Part shown: positions 24,401 to 30,551 of the stretch, piece after piece | How positions within the stretch are numbered: the first letter of the stretch is position 1 | Layout: the number at the start of each line of letters is the position of its first letter | NCBI GenBank assembly: GCA_965221505.1 | Contig: CBDCSI010000001.1 | Location: forward strand, 2,542,001 to 2,606,000 | Source: CAZPXZ01 sp965221505 | GTDB taxonomy: Bacteria > Pseudomonadota > Alphaproteobacteria > Rhodobacterales > CAZPXZ01 | Direction: 5' to 3' | DNA length: 64,000 bases | Translations under genes and position numbers: made by a program | The notes under the pieces: model-generated | Database searches by the model: none | Told to the model about the DNA's origin: nothing | Seen by the model: the letters and a program-made list of their open reading frames with translations, nothing else

Positions 24401-26990
24401 TTCCGTTGGTCAGGCCTGTAACGGTGTAGCTGCCGTCATGGCTCTCCCCGTACGCGCTCGTGGGAACGTCTTGCCAATCGCCGAAGCTCTGGGTGCCGGA
24501 CTTCTGCCGATATTGCCACTTGGTGGCAGCGGATTGTTCGGTCCAGGACAGGGCTACCGACGAGTCTGCGCCAATCGCAGAAAACCCGCTCGGCTTCGTC
24601 GGCGGTGCCGGCGCCTGACTTGCGGCGCGAACGTTCGTCGTCGACACGCCGATTCCGCTGCCGTTGACGGCCCGCAGCTTTACGTCGAGATCCGAAATGG
24701 TACGAGACGTTTGTACGAGAAACCCGCCGCGATTGACGCCCTCGTAGCCGCTATCCGGGATGCTGACCCATCCGCCGGACGTGTAGGATCCGTTTTGTTC
24801 GACGTAGCTGTATTGAACCAAGTCGACGTCGGGACTCGGATCCCAAAACAACGCGAGCTGTCGATTGCTGCCGAACGCCCTGAAATTGCTCGGGACGCCC
24901 GGCGGCGCGACAGGCCTCCCGACCGCTTCCGCGGAGGCTGTCCCCACACCTGCCGAGTTCACTGCCCGAATCCGAAATCCGTACGTGATCCCGTTCTGGA
25001 GTCCGGTAACGAGGTATCCGTCCTCGTTCTCGTCCCTCGCTGCACTCCTCGGCACATCGATCCATCCGCCGTACGCGCCACCCCCGGCTCTCTGCTGATA
25101 CTGCCACTTTTGGACGTCCGCCAAGCCGTCCCACAGGAGCTCGACTTGACCGTTTTGCGCGATCGTCCAGAGACGGTTCGGTGCGGAGGGTCGGACCGAC
25201 GGCGCCCTCGGTACGGCTACCCGTTCTGCGGACGCGGGCCCCGTTCCGGATGCGTTGGTGGCGCGAACCTGAAACCGATAGGCGGTCCCGTTCGTGAGTT
25301 GGCCTACCTCCACGGACGAGGTCGAGGCTCCGACGCCGGCAACCGTCGTCCAGCTTCCCCAAGTCGAGGCGCTGAGTTGCTGCCGGTATTCCCAGCCCGT
25401 CGCGTCTGCCATCGAGTCCCAGACCAGCAGGATTGCGCCGTCGCGGGGCTGCGCCTCGAATCCGGTGGGACGGGACGGAGCTCCCTGCGCGACAGGCGCC
25501 GTGGGCGTCCCGTAGACCTCGGCCCACGGTCCGAAGGCAACGAAGGTGCGAGGCTGGATTCGCACGCGATACCGACGGTCGTTCGCAAGCGACGGTATTT
25601 CGTGGGTGAACCTGCCGTTGGATGCCGTCGGCGTGATCGTTGACCAATAGCCGTTGTCGACCTGCACTCCGTATTTGGTGATTTCGGCATACCCCGGGTC
25701 CGGCCAGGAGAGGCTCAGTTTCTCGTCTTCGGCAACGACCTCTACGCTCGGTGGCGGACCCACAAATGCAATGTGTGACTGAGCGCTAAGTCCCGTACCA
25801 GCGGAATTGGTCCCCCAAACTACAAAACGGTATGCGTAGCCACTCGAGACATGAAACGTATGGGACCGTGCCCGGCTGCCCCCCGGTACAGTCAGCGGGT
25901 GTGTCCATGGAGACCCGTCACCAAGCCGGACATACCGTACCTGCCAATTGCGAACATGCTGCCGTCCGTTTGGCGCCCAGTGGACCGTAACGAAACCGTC
26001 TCCGTATACCAACCAAACCGACGGGGCGTCAGGTGCGGCACCCTCAAGCGAATTCGGGGTGAAGGTCACAGTGTTCGACGGCTGGCTTCGCACATGGCCA
26101 TAGCCGTAGCGAATCTGCGCGGAATACTGCAATCCGTTTCTCAAGCCGCCGAGGAGGTGCGACGTGCTCCACGAAGCGCTACCTGATATTCTTGACCAGG
26201 GCGTGTCCGGAGGCACCGTCGTACCTGGGGCGAATCTGACCTCATAGAACGCAACATTGCCGGGTCCCGAAACGTCCCATATCAAATTCGCGCTATCGGA
26301 ACTAACCACAGTGGTCAGATTCTCCGGGGCCGTGTGCATGCCGGTGTAGTAGTAGGCATGGCTTCCGGGCACATTCCCACTACAGACGCCCGGTGACGGC
26401 GGGCATAGCGCCATTTTCACAGCGACCCAACTGACGGAGGACGGGTTGATCCCGAAACGGGCGCCGGTTACTTTTGCGCTATAAGCGCCGCCACCCTCGT
26501 CCGTCACGTCCGCCAAGGGAATTCGGGTGGTCGTCGGCGATACTCCCGTGTGCCACCACTCGACATCGACCGCATATCGCGCGTCCGCGGTCCAATGCAG
26601 CGTAAAGAGATCGTCTTCCGTTTCGATCCAGAAATTCTCCGGGTCCGGTGCCGTCTGGGCTTGGGTCACAGCGGCTGCGCACGCAACGGTAACCGCCGCC
26701 CCGAGCGCCAGTGCGGCAAAGCTACGCCGTCCTCGCGACCGCTTGCCGGCGGACCGTCCGCCTGCTGCCCCCCGGTGCCCGCCGCTCTCGCGACCTGCGC
26801 ACTTCGACTCGCTCAGGCGAATCGGAGCCTCGTCCTCCTCTTCAACGCCGCCACGGGCCCCCTTCCCCGATTCGTCCCGACGAGTCCCTTCGCTCAGCCG
26901 ACCGAGACCGGCCGCCGAACGGAAGGACGCCCCGCCGCCGAGGAGACCCTTCAGACTCCGCCCGTCGCCATGCGCAAAATTGCCGATCAT
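16734..26990 (-). CDS. Giant secreted FnIII/PIG/Ig-like repeat protein, 5' part
   Basis: This frame encodes 3,418 residues and is the N-terminal part of a much larger surface or secreted protein. The ATG at 26990 follows a GAGGG Shine-Dalgarno-like sequence. Residues 1-87 are hydrophilic and Arg/Gly-rich, 88-112 form a Sec-type signal segment, then come about eight FnIII-like domains (to about residue 890), five putative-Ig/cadherin-like domains with the pattern LPxGLxFD...GTP...TDxDGD, six more FnIII-like domains, seven more PIG domains, and finally Ig-like repeats ending in a conserved SGGNLA...YELDN pattern. The frame stops at 16734 only because about 5 bp are missing near 16786 relative to every sister repeat; the same repeat continues in other frames all the way to position 1. 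No enzymatic motif is visible. Adhesion or matrix binding is inferred from the domains, not shown. The C-terminal anchor or secretion domain lies outside the window. Confidence 0.88.
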   Translation of the reverse strand: MIGNFAHGDGRSLKGLLGGGASFRSAAGLGRLSEGTRRDESGKGARGGVEEEDEAPIRLSESKCAGRESGGHRGAAGGRSAGKRSRGRRSFAALALGAAVTVACAAAVTQAQTAPDPENFWIETEDDLFTLHWTADARYAVDVEWWHTGVSPTTTRIPLADVTDEGGGAYSAKVTGARFGINPSSVSWVAVKMALCPPSPGVCSGNVPGSHAYYYTGMHTAPENLTTVVSSDSANLIWDVSGPGNVAFYEVRFAPGTTVPPDTPWSRISGSASWSTSHLLGGLRNGLQYSAQIRYGYGHVRSQPSNTVTFTPNSLEGAAPDAPSVWLVYGDGFVTVHWAPNGRQHVRNWQVRYVRLGDGSPWTHPLTVPGGSRARSHTFHVSSGYAYRFVVWGTNSAGTGLSAQSHIAFVGPPPSVEVVAEDEKLSLSWPDPGYAEITKYGVQVDNGYWSTITPTASNGRFTHEIPSLANDRRYRVRIQPRTFVAFGPWAEVYGTPTAPVAQGAPSRPTGFEAQPRDGAILLVWDSMADATGWEYRQQLSASTWGSWTTVAGVGASTSSVEVGQLTNGTAYRFQVRATNASGTGPASAERVAVPRAPSVRPSAPNRLWTIAQNGQVELLWDGLADVQKWQYQQRAGGGAYGGWIDVPRSAARDENEDGYLVTGLQNGITYGFRIRAVNSAGVGTASAEAVGRPVAPPGVPSNFRAFGSNRQLALFWDPSPDVDLVQYSYVEQNGSYTSGGWVSIPDSGYEGVNRGGFLVQTSRTISDLDVKLRAVNGSGIGVSTTNVRAASQAPAPPTKPSGFSAIGADSSVALSWTEQSAATKWQYRQKSGTQSFGDWQDVPTSAYGESHDGSYTVTGLTNGTAYTFELRAVSPAGAGNESDEAIATPAAADLVPMLSGMGAPDIPTLTVDYLSEALPSAVGADGALTYKLELLDGSALPAGVSFDAAARTFAVDVSALTGTLPLTYSLRYFAIDDDGTADTADDDESAAVEFAIRISSDLGPAFATGASVVSVVATQYEPISPVTPPAVAMAGNGATSYALTPALPDGLVFDPTTRILSGTPTTALPPTTYAYSASDSDNHLAAGDEASLTFTIAVDGVPSFGNSTIRDQVLVEDTPIRVLTLPEAIGGDGGVTYALTPALPSGLSFDPASRQASGTPTSPQAATSYVYTATDGDGSQATITFQVSVEERDRSPTFLGAQVPDQVWAQDATLIDGFALPAASSGNGNLAYSLTPALPTGLQFDYPSLTITGTPSTAQAATQYSLTATDLDGDTSTLVFTIAVLAENRFPDFGGAGLGDQYWTVGMPVTPLVLPEATGGNGWLRYSIAPELPAGVTFDPVTRSIQGAPSATHAYAQYSYTAVDADGDESTILLRIAVAPPPVERAVPLAPWTEVLPGDGQLVINWGPSAGSPYVDSWTLSVWGPSYYFTQSYQGGDHSRSVTVGGLTNGGGYSFQLQGRNSLGLGSRTSWEYVTVGAAPNVDVIAGDGTLRLSWPDLGYTVTAWDLWVDDSLARITPTESAGSFSYTVSSHGKYSSLFNDKRYRLALYPIVTYGYAVAPAILYGTPTASPPSGAPARPSGFAAEGRDRAVYLSWNAISTATSWEYRQGTGDSRHWAAWQSVPDSGPSTTSVLIGDLVNGTEYRFQVRAGNATGKGEETGERTATPLPQAAPSPKLSALGRNGLVELRWLPVPNALKWQYRQRSGAGAFGPWIDVPDSADGGPNEVGHDVSGLTNGISYGFQVRPVSSDRTGSESNEAVAMPIGLPAAPTNFLAVAGDAEVLLHWDPIPEAQAFRSRWGVFDGYRTSFGSWYNIPNSATGEANERSYRVAGLENRKTYCFELRAINLAGRGATSAVCNRPDTGAPGNPIGVSVSPGNAAVRLDWAVMPGVQMWQYQYKAAGQDYGGWTDVLDSAPGETNSDGTDVGGLTNGTAYTFRVRAVNAAGEGNPSQEVSATPVRPDSAPAFLATIVPPLPRITVDLVSNPLPVATGGDGGISYVLERSDGSSLPAGMNFESSARTLSVDVSAVTDILPKTYALRYVAVDDDGTIDIADDDKSVPIEFNVSVNRDRKPAFAATASVSSVVATQGTPISPVSLPAVRVSGNGTPTYSLQPALPAGLEFDADARRLSGTATAQFPATTYTYRAADEDNHTATADTAELTFTVEVNAVPSFGGATVPDRVWVTNASVRALELPAAVDGSGEPTYTLTPALPSGLSFDAATRRISGTPTAAAATAVYTLTATYPDSSQATLSFQITVEDTDRTPSFGSEEVQDQHWTQGMTVVGGLSLPNATGGNGELIYSLTPELAAGLTFDPSGPRIIGTPSVVKAKTEYTLSATDADGDTATLAFSIEVAVSDRHPSFGSASVADQTWTQHAPITDLVLPAATNTGNGVPRYALTPDLPAGVTFDAQTRTISGTPASALATTYFSLTVTDADGDEASISFRISVDALPTFGGASVAPRVWTRNRSIRTLTLPAAQGGNGNLTYSIQPVLPAGTTFDASSRQISGRPYVTKAETTYTLTATDEDGDTATLAFQIAVDTTSRIPGFGSESVDEQTWTQNSEISDLQLPMATGGSGEYVYSLSPELPAGLVFSPDTRRITGTPSAIQARTAYSLTATDDDFETATLTFYVTVESDPPPTLVAIERLDPTASPTNADVVSWRLTFSEVVRNVTGGDFSVSNAGAVSVTVYEGIRNGSLSHRVYDVEASGGNLDNLDGTVTLGIASTQDIVDAFGNALSITGTPAVNENTYELDNTAPTVASVARQTPSSSPTAADEVTWRVTFSEAVRNVDDSDFLVSGTGIGDVAVAAARVTDTIYDVKASGGNLADLDDTISLAPAPSQNVADPAGNTLSTDGTPSPNDVSYELDNTAPTISKIERHDPTGSPTNEDELTWLITFSESVRNVDGADFGVTGPGAGEVAVSAVKSESSDAVWEVSASGGNLAGLDATVTLALSDSPSVADLAGNALSTTAVPSPNDVSYELDNTAPTISKIERHDPTGSPTNEDELTWLITFSESVRNVDGADFGVTGPGAGEVAVSAVKSESSDAVWEVSASGGNLAGLDATVTLALSDSPSVADFAGNALSTTAVPSPNDVSYELDNTAPTISKIERHDPTGSPTNEDELTWLITFSESVRNVDGADFGVTGPGAGQVAVSAVKSESSDAVWEVSASGGNLAGLNATVTLALSDSPSVADLAGNALSTTAVPSPNDVSYELDNTAPTISKIERHDPTGSPTNEDELTWLITFSESVRNVDGADFGVTGPGAGQVAVSAVKSESSDAVWEVSASGGNLAGLDATVTLALSDSPSVADLAGNALSTTAVPSPNDVSYELDNTAPTISKIERHDPTGSPTNEDELTWLITFSESVRNVDGADFGVTGPGAGQVAVSAVKSESSDAVWEVSASEPGRPERDRHPRAFGLS
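19088..22861 (-). repeat. FnIII(6)-PIG(7) module, second copy
   Basis: This is a second block in the same order as the first: six FnIII-like domains (about 22850-21115) and seven putative-Ig domains (about 21108-19088). Individual domains pair with those of the first block; for example the domain beginning NVDVIAGDGTLRLSWPD matches one beginning SVEVVAEDEKLSLSWPD upstream. The copies are clearly diverged at protein level, so the duplication is older than the Ig-like arrays downstream. Confidence 0.7.
22862..26650 (-). repeat. FnIII(8)-PIG(5) module, first copy
   Basis: About eight FnIII-like domains (26650 to about 24320) share the pattern LxWDxxxDxxxWxYRQ...LTNGTAYxFxVRAxNxxG. They are followed by five putative-Ig domains (about 24312-22862), the last of which carry TDxDGD motifs typical of cadherin-like calcium-binding folds. 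The same order recurs in the next 3.8 kb, so this is one half of an internal segmental duplication. Confidence 0.75.
26655..26729 (-). other. Signal-peptide-like segment of the giant protein
   Basis: Residues 88-112 contain an Arg-rich n-region (GKRSRGRRS), a hydrophobic core rich in Ala/Leu/Val, and a TQA-QTA-like cleavage site just before the first beta-sandwich domain. This supports Sec export. It sits unusually far (about 87 residues) from the only ATG in frame, and no alternative GTG/ATG start is evident between them. Confidence 0.6.
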
Positions 26991-27457
26991 GTTCCGCCCT
27001 CGTCATCGACACTCGACTCGTCACGCCGCGCGCCACAACAGGCTGCTGACCCGAGCCTCAGGACCGAGCGGACACCCCCGTTCGTCCATGACTCTCACAA
27101 CCTGCCGCGACTCCCACCCGTGCACGGGCGACCGAGCGCGACGTTCTGCATGACCGTGAATTGCTTATCAACGCCCGTCAAGTGAAGTCTCGCCACATTT
27201 GCCGGCTCGACGAAGAAACCCGCTTCGGGTTCGGCGCTAGCTCCACGCCGCGGCAGGACGGGCCCCGACTCGCGGCACGCCGACGATCCCGGCGGATCGC
27301 CGCCGACGGCCTCGTCGACCGTTCGCACGACCCGAGATCCGGGAGTTGCGCCAACCGACCGAACCCGTGCCCGAAAGGCGTCGCACATGTCGACCGCTGA
27401 CCGCGGGCGGCAACGGAGATCGCTATTTCGCCGTTCTCGCCGATCGTCGGGATTCGG
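26991..27457. other. Intergenic, no gene seen
   Basis: This holds the upstream region of the giant gene and the 3' flank of the ATP12 gene. A TTGACG -35-like hexamer lies on the minus strand at 27176-27181 but no good -10 follows. CGTCGGG and CCCGACG (27445-27451 and 27461-27467) form a 7-bp inverted repeat spanning the ATP12 stop, without a T-run. Short open frames here show no recognisable protein. Confidence 0.5.
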
Positions 27458-28168
27458 CTACCCGACGCGCGCGTTCCCGGTCAGCGCCCCAAACAACCGG
27501 TCCGCATCCAGATAGGCCCTCCTCCGGCGATCGAGCGCTGCGACGGCCTCTGCGTCCGCTCCCCAACGCTCGGATTGCCAGTCCTCGTCGACGGTCGAGG
27601 CCGACCATGCCTCCGTGGCCGAGAGCCGGCCTCGCGCCGTCGCCATCGCCAGGAGAAGGGAACCGCTCAACGTCGTCATCTCGCCCGTCGCGGCCAGCGC
27701 AAAGTCCCGCCCCCTGTGCGGCAGCGTCTGCCGGACGGCGTCCCCCAACGCCTGCAAGACCCCGCCGTCCTGATCGAACGGAACGACCCCGACCCCCGTC
27801 CTGAGTCGCGCGCCGAGTTCCGTCTCCGCCCAGTGCAGGATCGGGTCCCAATTGGCCTCCTGGCGACGCACCAGCTCAGGCGGAGACGACGCCCGGTACG
27901 CCAGCAGGTCCGCATTGCCGTATGCCAGGACCCTGGCAAAAAACGTCTCCCTCGCCGGACGGACCCGGTCGAGCGCAAGCGCCGCCAGCCGACCGACCGG
28001 TCCGGCCCCGAGCGTCGCTCGCGGTCCCGCCTCCTCCAGTTCGCGAAGCAGGGAAGCCGCCATCGATTCGAGCGGAAGTCGAACCGTTTCGCCGCCGGGC
28101 GTGCGAAGGGCTCGCCCACCGCGGCAGAGAACGTACTCGCCCTCGATTCGCTCGACGGAGAGCGTCAT
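27458..28168 (-). CDS. ATP12-family F1-ATPase assembly chaperone
   Basis: The 236-residue product matches the ATP12 family, known in mitochondria and alphaproteobacteria, where it helps assemble the F1 alpha subunit of ATP synthase. Family-like features are the C-terminal region starting at the FFARVLAYGNADLLAYR segment, the ELVRRQEANWDPILHWAE motif and the DEDWQSERWGADAEA tail motif. The ATG at 28168 overlaps the stop of the upstream pseudouridine synthase gene (ATGA), which fixes the start although the frame is open further upstream. It is the last gene of the long translation cluster. Its presence supports an alphaproteobacterial origin. Confidence 0.9.
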   Translation of the reverse strand: MTLSVERIEGEYVLCRGGRALRTPGGETVRLPLESMAASLLRELEEAGPRATLGAGPVGRLAALALDRVRPARETFFARVLAYGNADLLAYRASSPPELVRRQEANWDPILHWAETELGARLRTGVGVVPFDQDGGVLQALGDAVRQTLPHRGRDFALAATGEMTTLSGSLLLAMATARGRLSATEAWSASTVDEDWQSERWGADAEAVAALDRRRRAYLDADRLFGALTGNARVG

Positions 28169-29151
28169 GCGTCCCGAAACGGATCGGCAGGCGCGTCCGC
28201 CGCGTGCCAGCCCATTTTCGCCCAGACCCGCCGGAGCGCCTCGTCGAGGGGTGCGGCGACCTCGACCGCGGCGCCCGTCTCCGGGTCCGGAAACCGCAGC
28301 GACCGCGCATGAAGGCAGAGCCTGGGTGCGGCGCCGGAAACGCCCGCGCGACCCGCTCCGTAGCGACTGTCGCCGAGAACCGGCGAGCCCGCCGCCGACA
28401 GGTGGGAGCGAATCTGGTGCGTGCGACCGGTATGCGGGCGGAGCGCCAGCCAGGCGCAGCCGCCGTCCGCGGCAGTGGCCAGCGTCGCGTATTCCGTCGA
28501 CGCGTCCCTCGCTCCCGGATCGTCGTCTGCGGCCACCCGGGTGCGGCGCCGCCCGGACCGTTCGTCCTGCACCAACGGGCCCGACAGCATTCCCTGCGCG
28601 CGCTCCGGCGCTCCCTCGACCGCCGCCCAATAGGTCTTCCGAACCCGGCGATCCCGGAACGCCGCGGCGAGGGAGACGGCGCTCTGCCGGTTCAGAGCCA
28701 GCAAGACCACGCCCGAAGTGTCCCGGTCGATTCGATGCACCAGCCGTGGCGCTTCCCGATTCCGGCCCGCCCATGCGGCGGCGATCCGGTCCACGCTGCG
28801 GCTCTGTCCGGTCCCGCCCTGGACCGCCAGCCCGGACGGCTTGTCGATGGCCAGAACGCTCGCGTTCCGGTACAGAATTGAACGCTCGAACCGCCGAATG
28901 TCGTCAGGCGCCGTGCGCAAAACCGGCCGCGAGCGTTGCTGCCCGGCGGACGCGAGCGGCGGAACCCGCACCTCAGCTCCCGATCGCAACCTCTGTCCGA
29001 TTTCGGTCTTGCGCCCGTCGATCCGGATCTTGCCCGTTCGCACCAGCCGACCGATCCGGCCCTGCGGCAACCCCGGGATCCGGCGCCGAAGCCAGCGGTC
29101 GAGCCGCATCCCCTCCTCGTCGGTTTCCACCCGCAGGATGCGGACCGGCAT
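28165..29151 (-). CDS. rluC: RluA-family 23S rRNA pseudouridine synthase (RluC-like)
   Basis: The 328-residue protein isomerises uridines to pseudouridine in rRNA. An S4 RNA-binding domain covers about residues 12-60 (MRLDRWLRRRIPGLPQGRI), and the catalytic domain follows with the RluA signature HRIDRDTSG at 139-147, Asp142 being the expected nucleophile. The RPHTGRTHQIRSHL motif near residue 240 is also family-typical. RluC rather than RluA/RluD is inferred from the S4 domain and the neighbourhood. A GAGGGGAT Shine-Dalgarno-like sequence precedes the ATG. The stop overlaps the ATP12 start by 4 bp; 92 bp separate it from rarA. Confidence 0.88.
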   Translation of the reverse strand: MPVRILRVETDEEGMRLDRWLRRRIPGLPQGRIGRLVRTGKIRIDGRKTEIGQRLRSGAEVRVPPLASAGQQRSRPVLRTAPDDIRRFERSILYRNASVLAIDKPSGLAVQGGTGQSRSVDRIAAAWAGRNREAPRLVHRIDRDTSGVVLLALNRQSAVSLAAAFRDRRVRKTYWAAVEGAPERAQGMLSGPLVQDERSGRRRTRVAADDDPGARDASTEYATLATAADGGCAWLALRPHTGRTHQIRSHLSAAGSPVLGDSRYGAGRAGVSGAAPRLCLHARSLRFPDPETGAAVEVAAPLDEALRRVWAKMGWHAADAPADPFRDA

Positions 29152-29243
29152 CGGACGCTATCCCCTCGGCGGCGCCGATTCGGCGACCGGGAACCGACCC
29201 CGACGCGACGCATGCGCGGACCGCGCGAGCGAATCGAGCGGCG

Positions 29244-30545
29244 TCACGTCTCCTCCTCCGAGCGCCGCTTGGCGCGAAGCCGGCTCCAGTATTGCAGCCG
29301 CTGACGGATCTTGCGTTCGAATCCCCGCTCGGGCGGATCGTAGAACCGGCGGCGCGGCATTCCGTCCGGAAAATACTCCTGTCCGGAGAACGCGTCCGGT
29401 TCGTCGTGGTCGTAGCGGTATCCGTCCCCGTAGCCGCTCTCCTTCATCAGGCGCGTCGGCGAGTTCAGGATTTGCATGGGCGGCGGCAGCGAGCCGCTGG
29501 CCGCGACGCACTTTCGCGCCGCCTTCGAAGCCGCGTATACCGCGTTCGACTTCGGCGCCGTGGCGCAGTAGACGACAGCCTGCGCAATGGCCAGCTCGCC
29601 CTCCGGCGAGCCCAAGAACTCGTACGCATCCCTGGCGGCGATCGCCTGGGGAAGCGCATCCGGATCCGCGATGCCGATGTCCTCGATGGCCATGCGCACG
29701 ACGCGACGAGCGACGTAGAGCGGATCCTCGCCGGCGTCCAGCATCCGGTAGAGCCAGTAGAGCGAGGCGTCCGGATCGGAGCCGCGCACGCTCTTGTGCA
29801 GCGCGGAGATCAGGTTGTAGTGCTCGTCCCGGCCCTTGTCGTAGACCGCGGCCCGTCGGGCGAGCTGCGCCGAGAGCTCCGCGACGCCGAGCCGCTGCTC
29901 GCCCTCGAAGGTCAGCGCCTGCTCGGCCAGGTTGAGAACCGCCCTGCCGTCGCCGTCCGCCATGGCGATCAGGGCCGCCCGCGCGCCCGCGTCCAGCGGA
30001 AGCTCCCTTCCGGCGTCCGCCTCCGCACGCTGCAGGAGCGCCTCCAGCGACTCCTCTCCGAGACGCCGCAAGATGAAGACCTGCAATCGGGAGAGAAGCG
30101 CCGAGTTGAGTTCGAAGGACGGATTCTCGGTGGTCGCGCCCGCGAGAATCACGGCGCCTTCCTCGACCGGCGGCAGGAAGGCGTCCTGCTGCGCCCGGTT
30201 GAACCGGTGGATCTCGTCCACGAACAGAAAGGTCCCCTCCCCCTCGTCCCGGCGGAGCCGGGCCGCCCCGAACGCCTTACGCAGTTCCGCGACGCCCGAG
30301 AACACCGCGCTCAACGGAACGAATCGGTGGCCGCTCCGGGCGGCGACGAGACGGGCGATGGTGGTCTTGCCGGTCCCCGACGGGCCCCAGAGCACGAATG
30401 AGGCGAAGGCGCCGGTGCGGATCATGCGTCCGATGGGACCGTCGCGACCGAGGAGACGCTCCTGGCCGACCACGTCTTCGAGCGACTGAGGACGAAGCCG
30501 TTCCGCCAGCGGAACGGTCGCGGAAGCCGTCGGACGCTCCGACAT
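29244..30545 (-). CDS. rarA: Replication-associated recombination protein A (AAA+ ATPase)
   Basis: The 433-residue protein is an AAA+ ATPase related to clamp-loader subunits and acts at stalled replication forks. Walker A is GPSGTGKT at 54-61, Walker B is LFVDEIHRF with Asp110-Glu111, and sensor-1 lies in GATTENPSFELNSALLSR. The C-terminal half has the MgsA/RarA tetramerisation region (DEHYNLISALHKSVRGSD, ARRVVRMAIEDIG). Length is normal for the family. It starts 6 nt after the protease stop, so it is probably co-transcribed with it, as in many alphaproteobacteria. Confidence 0.95.
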   Translation of the reverse strand: MSERPTASATVPLAERLRPQSLEDVVGQERLLGRDGPIGRMIRTGAFASFVLWGPSGTGKTTIARLVAARSGHRFVPLSAVFSGVAELRKAFGAARLRRDEGEGTFLFVDEIHRFNRAQQDAFLPPVEEGAVILAGATTENPSFELNSALLSRLQVFILRRLGEESLEALLQRAEADAGRELPLDAGARAALIAMADGDGRAVLNLAEQALTFEGEQRLGVAELSAQLARRAAVYDKGRDEHYNLISALHKSVRGSDPDASLYWLYRMLDAGEDPLYVARRVVRMAIEDIGIADPDALPQAIAARDAYEFLGSPEGELAIAQAVVYCATAPKSNAVYAASKAARKCVAASGSLPPPMQILNSPTRLMKESGYGDGYRYDHDEPDAFSGQEYFPDGMPRRRFYDPPERGFERKIRQRLQYWSRLRAKRRSEEET

Positions 30546-30551
30546 CGGACG

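Noticed and set aside
27176..27181. TTGACG as the -35 box of the giant gene
   Set aside because: No acceptable -10 hexamer at 16-18 nt spacing.
27095..27388. Minus-strand open frame upstream of the giant gene
   Set aside because: No Shine-Dalgarno sequence and no recognisable protein content; it lies in a region expected to hold regulatory DNA.
27445..27467. Rho-independent terminator after the ATP12 gene
   Set aside because: The 7-bp stem overlaps the stop codon and has no T-run.
28169..28774. 200-residue N-terminal extension of ATP12
   Set aside because: It overlaps the pseudouridine synthase gene and lacks any recognisable content; the ATGA junction gives the normal start.
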